Positions 27,977 through 37,890 of a stretch of 64,000 nucleotides of DNA are shown piece by piece. The stretch comes from Phenylobacterium sp. J367 (lineage in GTDB: Bacteria; Pseudomonadota; Alphaproteobacteria; Caulobacterales; Caulobacteraceae). Both the position numbers and the translations under genes were made by a program. Position 1 is the first letter of the stretch. Each line of letters begins with the position of its first letter. Where the stretch lies: NCBI RefSeq assembly GCF_024699985.1, contig NZ_JAJONA010000001.1, forward strand, positions 1,922,001 to 1,986,000, given 5' to 3'. The notes beneath the pieces were generated by a model. It did no database searches, had not been told where the DNA came from, and was given only the letters and a program-made list of their open reading frames with translations.

Positions 27977-30107
27977 TTACCAGATCCGGACGCGCTGTTC
28001 CGGTTCGACGTAGAGCTTGTCGCCCGGCTTCACGTCCCAGGCCGTGTACCAGCCGGGGATGTTCCGGATGGTGCCGTTCACCCGATAGTAGGCCGGCGAG
28101 TGCGGGCCGGTGACGACCTGCTGGCGCAGCGCCTCGTCGCGGTACTTTTCACGCCACACCTGCGCCCAGCCCAGGAAGACCCGCTGGTCGCCGGTCAGCC
28201 CGTCGATCACCGGCGCCCGCGCCGCCCTTCAGCGAGGCGTGGTAGGCGTCCAGCGCCACCGACAGGCCGCCCATGTCGCCGATGTTCTCGCCCATGGTCA
28301 GGCCGCCCTGCAGCTTGGCGCCCGGCAGGGGCTCGAACGCCGAGTACTGGGCGCCCAGCCGGTCGGCCTGGGCCTTGAACTTGGCGGCGTCCTCGGCGGT
28401 CCACCAGTCCCGCAACACCCCGTCGCCGTCGGACTTGCGGCCCTGGTCGTCGAAGCCGTGGCTGATCTCGTGGCCGATCACCCCGCCGATCCCGCCGTAG
28501 TTGATGGCCGGGTCGGCGTCGGGATCGAAAAACGGCGGCTGCAGGATCGCGGCCGGGAAGACGATCTCGTTGTTGGCGAAGTTGTAGTAGGCGTTGATGG
28601 TCTGCGGGGTCATGCCCCACTCCTTCTTGTCGACCGGCTGGTGCAGCCGGGCGACGTCACGCCGCCACTCGTAGGCGCCGGAGCGCAGCGCATTGCCGTA
28701 GAGGTCGTTCGCCTTCAGATCGAGCTTGGAATAGTCGCGCCATTCCTCGGGGTAGCCGATCTTCACGGTGAACTTGGCCAGCTTCTCGAGCGCCCGCGCG
28801 CGGGTCTCGGGACCCATCCACTCCAGCTTCTCGATCCTGCCACGCATGGCCACCCGGACGTTGTTCACGAGGTCGTCCATCTTGGCCTTGGCGTCAGGCG
28901 TGAAGTAGCGCGCCACATAGACCCGGCCGATGGACTCGCCGATGGTGTTGTCCATGAACTGGGCGGCCCGCTTCCAGCGCGCCTGCAGTTCCGGCTGGCC
29001 CTGCAGCTCCTTGGAGCGGAACTGGAAGTGGGCCTGCACGAAGCGGTCCGACAGATAGGGCGCGGCGCCGTCGATCACGCGCGCGGCCTGCCAGGCCTTC
29101 AGGGTCTCGAGCGGGGTCTCGGAATAGATCTTGGCGAACTTCGGGAAGGCGGTGTTGGTGGTCACCACCACGCGGTCGACCTTCGGCAGCTCCGCGCCGG
29201 TGAGGTAGCGGTTCCAGTTGAAGCCCGGGGTCATGGCCGAGAGCTCGGCCAGGGTCGCGGGGTTATAGGTCTTGTCGCGGTCGCGGCGTTCGACGCGGGT
29301 CCAGGACGCTTCGGCGAGACGGGTCTCGAACTCCACGATCGCCTTGGCGTTCTCGGCGGGCTTTTCCCAGCCGGCCATGGTCAGGAGCTGCTCGAGGTAG
29401 GCCTGGTACTTGGCCTTCTTCTCCGCGAAGCTCGGCTGCAGGTAGTAGTCCCGGTCGGGCAGGCCCAGGCCGCCGGTCGCCGCCATCACGGCGTAGCGGG
29501 TCGGCGCCTTGGCGTCGATGGAGATGTAGACGGGCAGGATCGACGCGAAGCCGGTGGTCGCCGACTTGCCCATCAGGGCGGTGAAGTCGTCCTTGGTCTT
29601 CACGCCGCGGATCTGCGCCAGTTCGGGCTGGATCGGCTTGGCGTCGAGCTTGTTGACCAGCGCCTCGTCCATGTAGGCGGCGTAGCCAGCGGCGATCTTG
29701 GCGGCGTCGGGGTCCTGCAGCTTGCCGGCCTTGGCCTCTTCGAGGATGGCGTGCAGGCGGGCGTCGGACAGCTCGCGCAGCTTGTTGAAGTTGCCCCACC
29801 GGACGCGGTCCGAGGGGATCTGGGTGGTCTCGTCCCACTTGCCGTTGGCGAACTTGAAGAAGTCGTCGCCGGGTTTCACCGACCGGTCCATGCCGGCCAG
29901 GTCGAAGCCCCAGGTCCCGTATTTCGGCGCTTCGAGGGACGTCGCCGCGCCCGAGGCCGTGGTGGTGTCAGCCGCATCGAACAGCAGTTCGGTCTGGCAG
30001 GCGGCGTCGGCGCAGGCGTGGTCGTGACCCGCGGCCAGGGCGGGGCCGGCGGACAGCGCCGCGGCCGCGGCGGCGGAAAGCAGGATATTTCGCGTAGTGG
30101 AGGTCAT
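27977..30107 (-). CDS. M13-family zinc metalloendopeptidase, frameshifted
   Basis: A neprilysin/PepO-like peptidase of about 709 aa with a signal peptide (MTSTTRNILLSAAAAAALSAGPALAA), so it is periplasmic or secreted. The zinc site is VIGHEISHGFDDQG with the third ligand in TMGENIGDMGG. The substrate-binding NAYYNF and the C-terminal RVRIW are conserved. The break near 28211-28214 separates YHASLKGGAGA from VIDGLTGDQRVFLGWAQVWR, which continues in another frame; removing one G restores it. It degrades peptides outside the cytoplasm. No operon partners are evident. Confidence 0.92.
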
Positions 30108-30212
30108 CGGCGTCTCTGATGCACGTGTGGACTGGCGAGCAGGTGGTTTCCTGCCTTGGTCGCGCACCAAAGTTGGAATTTCGCCCCTGGGCAAGGGGAC
30201 TTTGCGACGAGA

Positions 30213-30926
30213 CTACATGTCCGGCGGCAGGAGGCGCGCGTAGGTCCGGTTGATCGCGTCGTAGCACTCGCAGGCGTACTGCTCGAGGGCGGCGCGGTCC
30301 AGGATGTCCACGACGCCGCGGCGATAGGAGATGGCGCCCTTGTCCTGCAGCGAGCGGGCGACGGCGGTCACCGTGGTCCGCTGGACCCCCAGCATGTCGG
30401 CCAGGAACTCCTGGGTGAGCGCGACCGTGTCGGTGGAGATCCGGTCGTGGCAGGTGAGCAGCCAGCGGCAGAACCTGGCCTCCACCGAGTGGAGCGCATT
30501 GCAGGCCACCGACTGGATGGCGTGGCCGAACAGCGCCTCGGTGTGGCGGTCGACGAGCGTGCGCAGCGCCGGGCTCTTCTCCCAGGCGTCGTGCAGCGCG
30601 GCGGCGCTGATCCGCGTGGCGCGGACTGGCGTCTGGACGATGGCGCGCGACAGCGACTGGCGCGGCGCCACCGCGGCCATCAGGCCCAGCGCGCCCTCGC
30701 GGCCGATGGTGGCGCTCTCGATGGCCGCGCCGTTCTCCATCAGCGTCATCAGCGAGATCACGCCGTCCTGCGGGAAGTAGATCGTCTCGATCTCGTCGCC
30801 GGGATCATACAGCAGCCGCCCCCGCTCAAGTTCCACCTGAGCCAGGCTAGCCGCAATCGACGCGTAATCCTCGGCGGGGAGGGACGCGAGAAGTCGGTTT
30901 CTCAACGCGGTGACGGGCCTATGCAT
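30213..30926 (-). CDS. Crp/Fnr family transcriptional regulator
   Basis: A 237-aa regulator with an N-terminal cyclic-nucleotide-type beta barrel (YDPGDEIETIYFPQDGVISL) and a C-terminal winged helix (LTQEFLADMLGVQRTTVTAV as recognition region). It lacks the N-terminal Cys cluster of oxygen-sensing FNR. The divergence of the cNMP pocket suggests it may not bind cAMP. Paralogues of this group are numerous in alphaproteobacteria and often control stress responses. The region upstream is described separately. Confidence 0.88.
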   Translation of the reverse strand: MHRPVTALRNRLLASLPAEDYASIAASLAQVELERGRLLYDPGDEIETIYFPQDGVISLMTLMENGAAIESATIGREGALGLMAAVAPRQSLSRAIVQTPVRATRISAAALHDAWEKSPALRTLVDRHTEALFGHAIQSVACNALHSVEARFCRWLLTCHDRISTDTVALTQEFLADMLGVQRTTVTAVARSLQDKGAISYRRGVVDILDRAALEQYACECYDAINRTYARLLPPDM

Positions 30927-31252
30927 CGGGGGGACGAAACGTCGCCGTACGGCTTAGGTTTCAAGTTATCGACGCAAAAGACCTTGGACTGTCGAGAAGA
31001 CGACACTAATGACGAAAGGGTGGCAAAAACTCGTCTCGATCTGGCGGGTGCTGTGGATATCTCGTGATTTCCCCGGCGGCCCGAAATGTCGGAAGTCCGA
31101 CTTATCTGTATCTGCCTGCCCCTTCGGGCGGCGAATCGGGTAGCGGGCTATCTTTTGATCAGCCGATAGCGACCATACATTGTCGCGGGCCGCTCAAGGC
31201 TTGGCCGGACCTCGCGATGGCGGCAAACGCCACAAGCTTGACCAGGTTCCGC
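30927..31252. other. Intergenic region upstream of the Crp/Fnr gene
   Basis: About 325 bases carry no convincing gene. A nearly perfect palindrome, GTCGGA-AG-TCCGAC (31088-31101), and a GCTATC/GATAGC pair (about 31148-31171) are visible. The part next to the Crp/Fnr start should hold its promoter. Confidence 0.45.
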
Positions 31253-31552
31253 TCAGCCGAGCCAGCGTCTCGGGAACCGCCAGCCGAGCGGCTTCACCTC
31301 GCCAGGCTTGAGGCCCAGCGTCGTCATCTTCGGCGCGGGGATCCGGCGCAGCGCCTCCACGGGCTCCTGGCCGCCGACCGGGCTGGAGGACACGCGGCCC
31401 TCGCGCAGCGCCCAGTCCACGGCGGTCCACTCGGCCTTGCCCTGATCGTCATGGCCCACGGCGTAGTAGTGGAGCAGGGCCTTCGGCTCGCCCGGCAGCT
31501 CCACCATCACCCCGATCACCCAGCCGCCCGGCCCCTGGTTCGCTGCCCGCAT
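31253..31552 (-). CDS. Hypothetical protein
   Basis: A 99-aa soluble protein without a recognised family. It begins MRAANQGPGGWVIGVMVELP and has an aromatic-rich centre (LLHYYAVGHDDQGKAEWTAV). The composition looks like a real folded protein (mixed charges, several Trp). It follows the DUF4402 gene and its strong terminator, so it is probably transcribed separately. Confidence 0.55.
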   Translation of the reverse strand: MRAANQGPGGWVIGVMVELPGEPKALLHYYAVGHDDQGKAEWTAVDWALREGRVSSSPVGGQEPVEALRRIPAPKMTTLGLKPGEVKPLGWRFPRRWLG

Positions 31553-31582
31553 GGACGCTCCCTAGCGCGCATGGCGCGCACG

Positions 31583-31610
31583 AAAAACCCCTCCGGCGGG
31601 ACCGGAGGGG
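31583..31610 (-). terminator. Rho-independent terminator of the DUF4402 gene
   Basis: On the minus strand a 9-bp stem (CCCCTCCGG / CCGGAGGGG, 5-base loop) is followed by five T. It lies 28 bp beyond the DUF4402 stop and is a textbook intrinsic terminator. Confidence 0.9.
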
Positions 31611-31637
31611 CTTCGAAGTCCGTCGCGGGCGGTCGGC

Positions 31638-32183
31638 CTAGTTGTAGGAGACGACCACGTTGAAGGTGCCCGAGTAGGCGCCCGACTGGGTGTTGTTGGC
31701 CACAGGGATCGAGCCGCCGACGCCGAAGTTCAGGTTGCCCGTGTTGCCGAGCGAGCTGGACAGCGTCTGCGGGTTGGTCACCGACAGCGCGAGCGTGACC
31801 AGGATCGTCTCCGAGCCGCCGGTGCGCGTCATGGAGAAGTTGGCCGGGATGTTGATGTTGAAGGTCTGGCCGCCTTCGCCGGTGACCGTGTAGGTCGCGC
31901 GGCCGGCCGTCGCGTTCGGGCCGTTGGTCAGCAGCGCCACGCCGCCGGTGGAGGTCCGCTGGCCGTCGCTGGAGGCGATGGAGACGGTGCCGGAGCCCGA
32001 GATCGGGCGCACGACGGTGCCGAAGGACAGATCGGAGTTCTTGGCGAGCTGGATGGGCTGGAAGATGGTCGCGGTCGAGGTGGTCGTCTGGGTCGACGAG
32101 GCCTGGGCCAGGGCGCCGGTGGCTGCGGCCGACAGCGCCAGGGCGCCGGCGGCGCTGATGGCCAGTTTGCGAAGGCTCTTCAT
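31638..32183 (-). CDS. DUF4402 secreted protein
   Basis: A 181-aa exported protein: the signal peptide is MKSLRKLAISAAGALALSAA, cleaved near ALAQA. The mature part is Ser/Thr/Gly-rich and beta-strand-like (ATIFQPIQLAKNSDLSFGTV; NFSMTRTGGSETILVTL; NTQSGAYSGTFNVVVSYN). This matches DUF4402, a family resembling pilin-type or coat subunits that ends in a beta strand with the pattern Y-x-G-x-F-x-V-x-V-x-Y. It may form a surface structure; no chaperone or usher is nearby. It has its own terminator. Confidence 0.82.
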   Translation of the reverse strand: MKSLRKLAISAAGALALSAAATGALAQASSTQTTTSTATIFQPIQLAKNSDLSFGTVVRPISGSGTVSIASSDGQRTSTGGVALLTNGPNATAGRATYTVTGEGGQTFNINIPANFSMTRTGGSETILVTLALSVTNPQTLSSSLGNTGNLNFGVGGSIPVANNTQSGAYSGTFNVVVSYN

Positions 32184-32492
32184 CTCGTTCCCGCGGTCTT
32201 TCTTGTCCGGCTACGCTTACAACGCGGCATGGCCGAGGACGGATGCCCGATTCTGACTGGCGAACGTGCCAGAACAGAACATTGATCGGTCCAGCCAATA
32301 CCCTTGCACCTGAGCCGTTGCAACACTGGCGCCGTTGCTTGCGCCCTTTCGGCGCACATAGTTCTCGTAAACTGCAACCGAAGACTGAAGCCCCCGGAAT
32401 ATCTTCAACTCTAGGGTAGATTTAGCCACCATCTATGGTTGATGGCGCTCGCGTCGTTGACTGCTGCTCGGGACGCTGGGAGCTATCTGACC
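32184..32492. other. AT-richer divergent intergenic region
   Basis: About 310 bases with near-balanced base composition separate DUF4402 from hupE. No gene is supported. It should contain both promoters. I see no clear operator. Confidence 0.45.
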
Positions 32493-33200
32493 ATGCCCAC
32501 GCCGGTCCGGTTCATCATGCGTCTGGCGCCGGCGGCCCTGCTGCTCGCGCTCGCCGCCGGCCCTGTCCTGGCGCACGGCGTGGCGGACAAGGATGCGACC
32601 TTCATCGCCGCCAATCCGGGGCCGCAGGTCGTCCCCTTCCTGTACCTGGGCGCCAAGCACATGGTCACCGGCTACGACCACCTGCTGTTCCTGGCCGGGG
32701 TGATCTTCTTCCTGCGCCGCCTGCGCGACGTGGCGCTCTATGCGACGCTGTTCAGCCTGGGACACTCGGTGACCCTGCTTTCCGGCGTGCTGGCGCGCGT
32801 ACACGTCGACCCGTTCCTGGTCGACGCGGTGATCGGGCTGTCGGTGGTCTGGAAGGCGTTCGACAACCTCGGCGGATTCCCTGCGATCATGGGCCGCCAG
32901 CCGGACAACCGGATCGTGGTTGCGGGGTTCGGCCTGGTCCACGGCTTCGGCCTGGCCACCAAGCTGCAGGACCTCCGGCTGTCCGCCGACGGCCTGGTGG
33001 GCAACATCCTGGCCTTCAACCTCGGCGTGGAGATCGGCCAGCTCCTGGCGCTTTCGGTGCTGGTGCTGGTGTTTGCGGCCTGGCGCGCGACACCCGCCTT
33101 CCGCCGCACGGCGGTGGCGGCGAACCTGCTGCTGATGACCGCCGGCTTCGTGCTGACGGGCCAGCAGCTCGCCGGCTTCGCCTTCCAGGGAGGCCGCTGA
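32493..33200 (+). CDS. HupE/UreJ family membrane protein
   Basis: A 235-aa integral membrane protein with a signal-like first helix (MRLAPAALLLALAAGPVLAH). The HupE/UreJ signature is seen in GAKHMVTGYDHLLFLAGVIF and FGLVHGFGLATKL, with His residues placed as in Ni/Co permeases of this family. Later helices are GNILAFNLGVEIGQLLALSV and VAANLLLMTAGFVLTGQQLA. No urease or hydrogenase genes are near. The start MPTPVRF at 32493 has a GGGAG site. It overlaps the next gene by TGATG, so the two are translated together. Confidence 0.88.
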   Translation: MPTPVRFIMRLAPAALLLALAAGPVLAHGVADKDATFIAANPGPQVVPFLYLGAKHMVTGYDHLLFLAGVIFFLRRLRDVALYATLFSLGHSVTLLSGVLARVHVDPFLVDAVIGLSVVWKAFDNLGGFPAIMGRQPDNRIVVAGFGLVHGFGLATKLQDLRLSADGLVGNILAFNLGVEIGQLLALSVLVLVFAAWRATPAFRRTAVAANLLLMTAGFVLTGQQLAGFAFQGGR

Positions 33201-33853
33201 TGGCCCACGACCCGCACCCGCTCCACCTCTCCCGCCGGCAGGCGATCGCCGCGACCCTCGGCGCCGCGGCCGTGGCCCTGGCGATCCTCGTCGTGGCGGT
33301 GATCCCGGCGGAGTTCGGACGCGATCCCACGGGTCTCGGCCAGGCGACGGGCCTGTCGAGGCTCTGGGCGCCGCGCGAGGTCCGCATGGCGGCCATGGGC
33401 GACGTCCCGCTGGCCCGCGAGTACCCCCAGGGCTTCCGCACCGACACGATCGAGATCCCGCTGAAGGCGGTCTCCGGCGACCCGGCCGACTTCCAGATCG
33501 AATACAAGGTGCGCATGCGGAAGGACGCCACCCTGATCTACGAGTGGCAGGTCGAAGGCGCGCAGCATTCCGACGACCTGTACTTCGACTTCCACGGCCA
33601 CACCCTGGCCGCCCAGGGCCGGGAGGTGACCGTCGCCACCTATCGCCAGGCGAACGGCCAGGCCATGCGCGGCGCGCTCACCGCCCCCTTCGACGGCATC
33701 CAGGGCTGGTTCTTCCAGAGCGGGTCGCTCACCCCGGTTGTGGTCCGGCTGAAGCTCGCCGGCTTCTACGACCTCGTCCCGCCCGGCGAGCCGGGCAACG
33801 AAGGCCGGGTGATCGCCAACGTGCCGGCCGCCCAGGCCCGGCCGGGCTTCTAG
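33200..33853 (+). CDS. Transmembrane anchor protein next to HupE
   Basis: A 217-aa protein with one N-terminal membrane helix (AIAATLGAAAVALAILVVAVI) and a periplasmic domain. The domain contains YKVRMRKDATLIYEWQVEGA, DLYFDFHGHT and GWFFQSGSLTPVVVRLKLAG. Proteins of this type regularly follow hupE in proteobacteria and are described only as anchor proteins. The His/Asp pair in YFDFHGH could bind metal. Its TAG stop is within a CTAG shared with the opposing amidohydrolase stop. Function with HupE, perhaps metal uptake, is inferred from the pair. Confidence 0.72.
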   Translation: MAHDPHPLHLSRRQAIAATLGAAAVALAILVVAVIPAEFGRDPTGLGQATGLSRLWAPREVRMAAMGDVPLAREYPQGFRTDTIEIPLKAVSGDPADFQIEYKVRMRKDATLIYEWQVEGAQHSDDLYFDFHGHTLAAQGREVTVATYRQANGQAMRGALTAPFDGIQGWFFQSGSLTPVVVRLKLAGFYDLVPPGEPGNEGRVIANVPAAQARPGF

Positions 33854-35518
33854 GGCCTGGCGAACACCACCTGGCCGTCCACGACCGTCAGCACGGCGTG
33901 GCCCTTGGGGATCTCCGCTTCCGGGGCGGTCATCAGGTCGACGGAGAAGGCCGAAAGGTCGGCGCGCTTGCCGACCTTCAGGGTGCCGAGCTCGTCCTCG
34001 GCGAAGCGGGCGAAGGCCGGGGCGGCGGTGAACAGCTTCAGCGCCTCGGCGCGGGAGAGCGCCTCCTCGGCGTGCCAGTTCGGGGCAGAGAAGCCCTTCA
34101 GGTCCTTGCGCGCCACGGCGGCGTAGAACTCGATCAGCGGATCGCCCCGCTCCACCGGCGCGTCCGAGCCGCCGACGACCACGGCGCCGGACTTCAGCAG
34201 GCTCTTCCAGGCATAGGCGCCGTGCAGGCGATCGTCGCCCAGCCGGGCGGGGGCGAAATGGAAGTCGCCGATCGCATGGCTGGGCTGCATGGAGGCGATC
34301 ACCGCGTCCTGCGCGAAGCGCGGGATGTCGGCCGGCCGGACGATCTGGGCGTGCTCGACGCGCCAGCGCGGGTCGCGCAGCCGGACATTGGGCGGCACGT
34401 TGCGGAACGCCTCTTCGAAGAGGTCGAGGACGGTGGCGTTCCCCCTGTCGCCGATGGCGTGCATCGAGACCTGGATGCCGCTGTCGCGGGCCTTCGCCAG
34501 GATCGGTTTCGCCGCCTCCGGCTGGGTGACATAGGTCCCGGTGATGTGCGGGGCGTCGGCGTAGGGGGGCGAACAGCACCGCGCCGCGCGAGCCCAGCGC
34601 GCCGTCCATGTAGAGCTTCACCGCCCGGGTGGTGATCCGCCCGTCCGGGCTCTGGCGCGGCCCGCCTTCGAAGAGGGGGCCGGCCTGGCCGGCGTCGACG
34701 GCGTTATAGACCCTGAGCGGAGCCTCGCCCCTGGCGGCCATCCCCTCGAGCAGGGCGACGTCGGGCCAGGCGACGCTCATGGAATGGACCCCCGTCCATC
34801 CGTAGGCGGTCTCCACCTTGAAGGCGGCGCGGAAGGCGGCGAGCCGGTCTGCCTCCGTCGGCGCCGTCGCGAGCTTGCGGACCAGGCCCATGGCGTTGTC
34901 GACCAGCACGCCCGTCAGCCTGCCGTCGGGCCCTTTCAGGATCTGTCCGCCGGCCGGGACCGGCGTCGTCTCGTCGATCCCCGCGGCCTTCAAGGCGGCG
35001 CTGTTGGCGACCAGGGCGTGGCCGTCGGCGCGGACCAGGATCACCGGCAGGCCGCCGGAGACCGGATCGATGTCGCCGCGTTCCAGGAAGCGGCCCTCGG
35101 GCCAGCCGGTCTCGATCCAGCCGCGGCCCTGGACGAGGCCCGTGGGCCTGCGCTCGGCGATGTAGGCCTTCACCCGTCCCGCGGCTTCCGCCGCCGACGC
35201 CGCGCCTTCGAGGTTGAGCGTCAGCTCGCGCTCGCCGATGCCGCGCAGGTGCGCGTGGGCGTCGGTGAAGCCGGGGAACAGCGCCGCGCCCTTCAGGTCG
35301 ACGACGCGCGTCTTCGGACCGACCCGGCCCTGCGCGCCGGCGCGGTCGCCGACGTAGGCGATCCTGCCGCCCGAGATGGCGACCGCCTCCGCCTGCGGCT
35401 GGGCGTCCTCGCCGGTGTAGACGGGCCCGCCCCAGATCACGAGGTCGGCGGGCTGGGCGGCGGCGGCGGCGCCGGCGATCAGCGAGGCGGCGGCGAGGGC
35501 GGAGATCGGAAGTCGCAT
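33850..35518 (-). CDS. YtcJ-like metal-dependent amidohydrolase, frameshifted
   Basis: An exported amidohydrolase of the Amidohydro_3 group, about 555 aa. The signal peptide is MRLPISALAAASLIAGAAAA. The metal site HxH is in FPGFTDAHAHLRG, a further His in VSMHAIGDRGN, and the Asp in VVGGSDAPVE. The frame breaks in the six-G (plus-strand) run at 34564-34569; removing one base gives FAPYADAPHITGT. The C-terminal TLKVGKRADLSAFSVDLM is the usual composite domain. The substrate is unknown. It may be co-transcribed with the CAP and cytochrome c' genes upstream. Confidence 0.88.
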
Positions 35519-35553
35519 GCCGCAGCTAGAGCAGCCGTCCGTCGGCTGCGCAA

Positions 35554-36336
35554 CTAGCTGGGCTCGCCCCAGATGAAGATCGGGCCGTAGAGCGAAGTGT
35601 AGGCGCGGCCGTCCAGCCGCCGGTCGATCCGGAGGCGATAGACGCCGGGACCCGCGCGCCCGCTCACCCGGCGGCCCGGACGCGCCTGGTCCTCCAGCCA
35701 GAACCCGATGTAGGGCGCCGTAAGCTCCGCGACCACGCCGGCGATCGTCTCCGGGCTGGCGACGCGGAAGGGCAGGGCGTTCGTGAGCTCGCCGTCGGGC
35801 CGGGCGTAGAGGCCGACGGCATAGGTCCGCTCGCCGCGCCGTACGACGCCGAAGCCTGTATGGCTGTGCCGGGGGCGCAGCAGGTTCGTCCAGTGGGACG
35901 CGCTGCGTCGCCACTGGCCCATCAGGTCGGCCGCGGAATGGGGCGTGTCGCCCCGGTGGTAGGCGATGTTCTCCGACGGCGTGCAGAGCAGCCGCCGCGC
36001 CACCAGCCCCAGCCGGTCGGTGGGGTCGAAGCCCTCCGGCGACAGGTGCTCCACATAGGCCCGCTGGGCGAGGTCCGCCGCATGGGCCCGGGCGGCCTGC
36101 GCCAGCTCGTCGTGCCAGGCGAGCGCCATGGCCCCGGCCGTCCGCCGCGCCGTGTTGGTCAGGGTCAGCAGTTCGCGCGCCGTCCCGTCGTCGAACCGGC
36201 CGCCGCCGGCGTCGCCGAGGCGCTCGCGCAGCCGGGCCGCATAGGCGATCCAGGCCTGGGCCGTGCGCGCCGGCGCGGCCGCCCCCACAGCGAGCCCGAG
36301 GCCGCCGGCCAGGACGAGGCGCCGGCTCGGCGTCAC
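35554..36336 (-). CDS. CAP-domain (SCP/PR1-like) secreted protein
   Basis: A 260-aa protein with an N-terminal export signal (SRRLVLAGGLGLAVG, possibly twin-arginine) and a CAP domain. Characteristic segments are LTLTNTARRTAGAMALAWHD, AYVEHLSPEGFDP, SENIAYHRGD, SASHWTNLLRPRHSHTGFGV. The latter two carry the conserved His/Glu cleft residues. CAP proteins outside eukaryotes have poorly known roles, often linked to the cell wall or lipids. Its start overlaps the cytochrome c' stop by 4 bp, so they are coupled. Confidence 0.85.
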   Translation of the reverse strand: MTPSRRLVLAGGLGLAVGAAAPARTAQAWIAYAARLRERLGDAGGGRFDDGTARELLTLTNTARRTAGAMALAWHDELAQAARAHAADLAQRAYVEHLSPEGFDPTDRLGLVARRLLCTPSENIAYHRGDTPHSAADLMGQWRRSASHWTNLLRPRHSHTGFGVVRRGERTYAVGLYARPDGELTNALPFRVASPETIAGVVAELTAPYIGFWLEDQARPGRRVSGRAGPGVYRLRIDRRLDGRAYTSLYGPIFIWGEPS

Positions 36337-36815
36337 GGCTGCTTCCAGAGGGAGTTCGCCGGGCGCGGGATGTATCGCGCGTGACAGGCGAAGCAGGCGT
36401 CATAGATCTGGCCGCCGGTCTCGAACACCTTGTCCGGGTCCTTCGCCTGGGCCGCCGCCATTCCGGCCGCCCCGGCCTCGGCGAGCTGGCGCGAATAGCG
36501 CGCGAAGGCGTCCTGGTCGCGGGCCCGGCCCTGCATCATCAGCAGATTGCCGCTCTCCTGGACCACGGCCGCGGCGTCGACCATCTCGGCCCAGGCCGCG
36601 TCGGAGGTGGGCGTCCGCTCCTCCACGCCGTCCTCGGTGGAGACCGAGCCCGAGCCCTTCCAGAACCGCTCCGCCGCAGGATTGACGATGTGGCGCATGA
36701 CGTCCCTGACGCTCAGCATCGGCCCGGACAGCCCGGCGGCCGGGGCCGGCTGGGCGAGCGCGGGCGCGGCCAGGATGAGGGCGGCGAGCGTGGCCGGCAG
36801 GGCGGGTCGGGACAT
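36333..36815 (-). CDS. Cytochrome c'-like protein
   Basis: A 160-aa periplasmic c-type cytochrome: signal peptide MSRPALPATLAALILAAPALA, then a four-helix-bundle-like body. The haem attachment site CFACH is near the C-terminus (YDACFACHARYIP), as in cytochrome c' and c-556. Only one CxxCH is present. It is coupled to the CAP gene. The redox partner is unknown. Confidence 0.85.
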   Translation of the reverse strand: MSRPALPATLAALILAAPALAQPAPAAGLSGPMLSVRDVMRHIVNPAAERFWKGSGSVSTEDGVEERTPTSDAAWAEMVDAAAVVQESGNLLMMQGRARDQDAFARYSRQLAEAGAAGMAAAQAKDPDKVFETGGQIYDACFACHARYIPRPANSLWKQP

Positions 36816-36983
36816 GGGCGCTCCGGGGACGGACGGGTCCTCACCTTAACGTGACGGCGCGAGGCGCAAAGGGGGCGCGGAGCCTCGCCAGGCCAAAACC
36901 CAACGATTCCCTACGGTTGAGCTGGAACGGCTTGGCGGGGCCGGTGTTTTGGCGCCCGGCTGAAGGATTCGAAGGAGAGGCAA

Positions 36984-37880
36984 GTGGCTGTCGTGACCTC
37001 AAGCAAGTACGGCGATGTCCTGGTCGGCGGCGCAGGCGCCGATACAGTGTATGCGGGCCGCGGTCCCGACACGATGACTGGCGGCGCAGGCGCCGATGTC
37101 TTCGTCTTCAAGTCCACGCCCTGGAGTGCGGGCCACATCACCGACTTCAAGGTGAACACCGACAAGCTGGACCTTTCGGCCCTGCTCAAGGGCTCCAACT
37201 ACATGGGCTCCGACCCGGTGCGCGACGGCTTCCTGCGCTTCGAGGCGGACGGCGCGGGCGGCACGCGGGTGCTCTACGACGCCGACGGCGCCCGGGGCGC
37301 AGCGGGCTTCAACACGGTCGTCACCCTGGACGGCGTGAACGCCGTCGGGCTGAAGACCTCGACCCTGCTCTTGTCCAACTGGAAGCCGGGCCTCTTCGAG
37401 GCCATCGGCAACTGGCTCGACAGCGGCGACTACGGCCTCGGCACGGCCGTGGGCAACTTCGTCAACAACCTCACCGGCGCCTTCATGCGCGGCAAGACCC
37501 TGGTCTCGGACACCTATGGCGACCGGCTGACCGGCGGCATCGGCGACGACACCCTGGTCGCCGGGCAGGGGCCCGACACCCTGACCGGCGGGCTGGGCGA
37601 CGACGCCTTCGTGTTCCGCAATCCGCCGTGGGCGCCCGGACACATCACCGACTTCCGTCCGGGCTCTGACAACCTCGACGTCTCCGCCCTCCTCGACCAG
37701 GTCGGCTACGCAGGCTCGAACCCGATCGCAGACGGCCTGCTGCGGCTCGAGGCCGACGGGCGCGGCGGCGCCAATGTGATGTTCGATCCCGACGGCGCGG
37801 GCCCGGCCTCGGCCTGGACGCTGACCACCCTGGACGGCGTGGCGCCCGCCCGGCTCACGGCGGGGGATTGGATCTTCTGA
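36984..37880 (+). CDS. RTX protein with a duplicated module
   Basis: A 298-aa protein without a signal peptide. Two copies of one module (about residues 8-118 and 181-298) each contain RTX nonapeptides ([22 protein letters not shown]), then (F/A)VF-x-P-W-x-x-GHITDF, LDLSALL or LDVSALL, and a Gly-Asp-rich beta part. The C-terminus LTAGDWIF resembles the C-terminal DWIV of the RTX protein at 14414, which suggests type I secretion. A strong GAAGGAGAGG precedes the GTG start at 36984. The function is unknown. It could be a calcium-binding surface or biofilm protein. Confidence 0.82.
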   Translation: MAVVTSSKYGDVLVGGAGADTVYAGRGPDTMTGGAGADVFVFKSTPWSAGHITDFKVNTDKLDLSALLKGSNYMGSDPVRDGFLRFEADGAGGTRVLYDADGARGAAGFNTVVTLDGVNAVGLKTSTLLLSNWKPGLFEAIGNWLDSGDYGLGTAVGNFVNNLTGAFMRGKTLVSDTYGDRLTGGIGDDTLVAGQGPDTLTGGLGDDAFVFRNPPWAPGHITDFRPGSDNLDVSALLDQVGYAGSNPIADGLLRLEADGRGGANVMFDPDGAGPASAWTLTTLDGVAPARLTAGDWIF

Positions 37881-37890
37881 GGACGGAGGA

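Noticed and set aside
28205..28220. True truncation of the M13 peptidase
   Set aside because: The missing C-terminal segment, including VIDGLTGDQRVFLGWAQVWR, is present in full directly downstream in another frame, so it fits the error pattern of the window.
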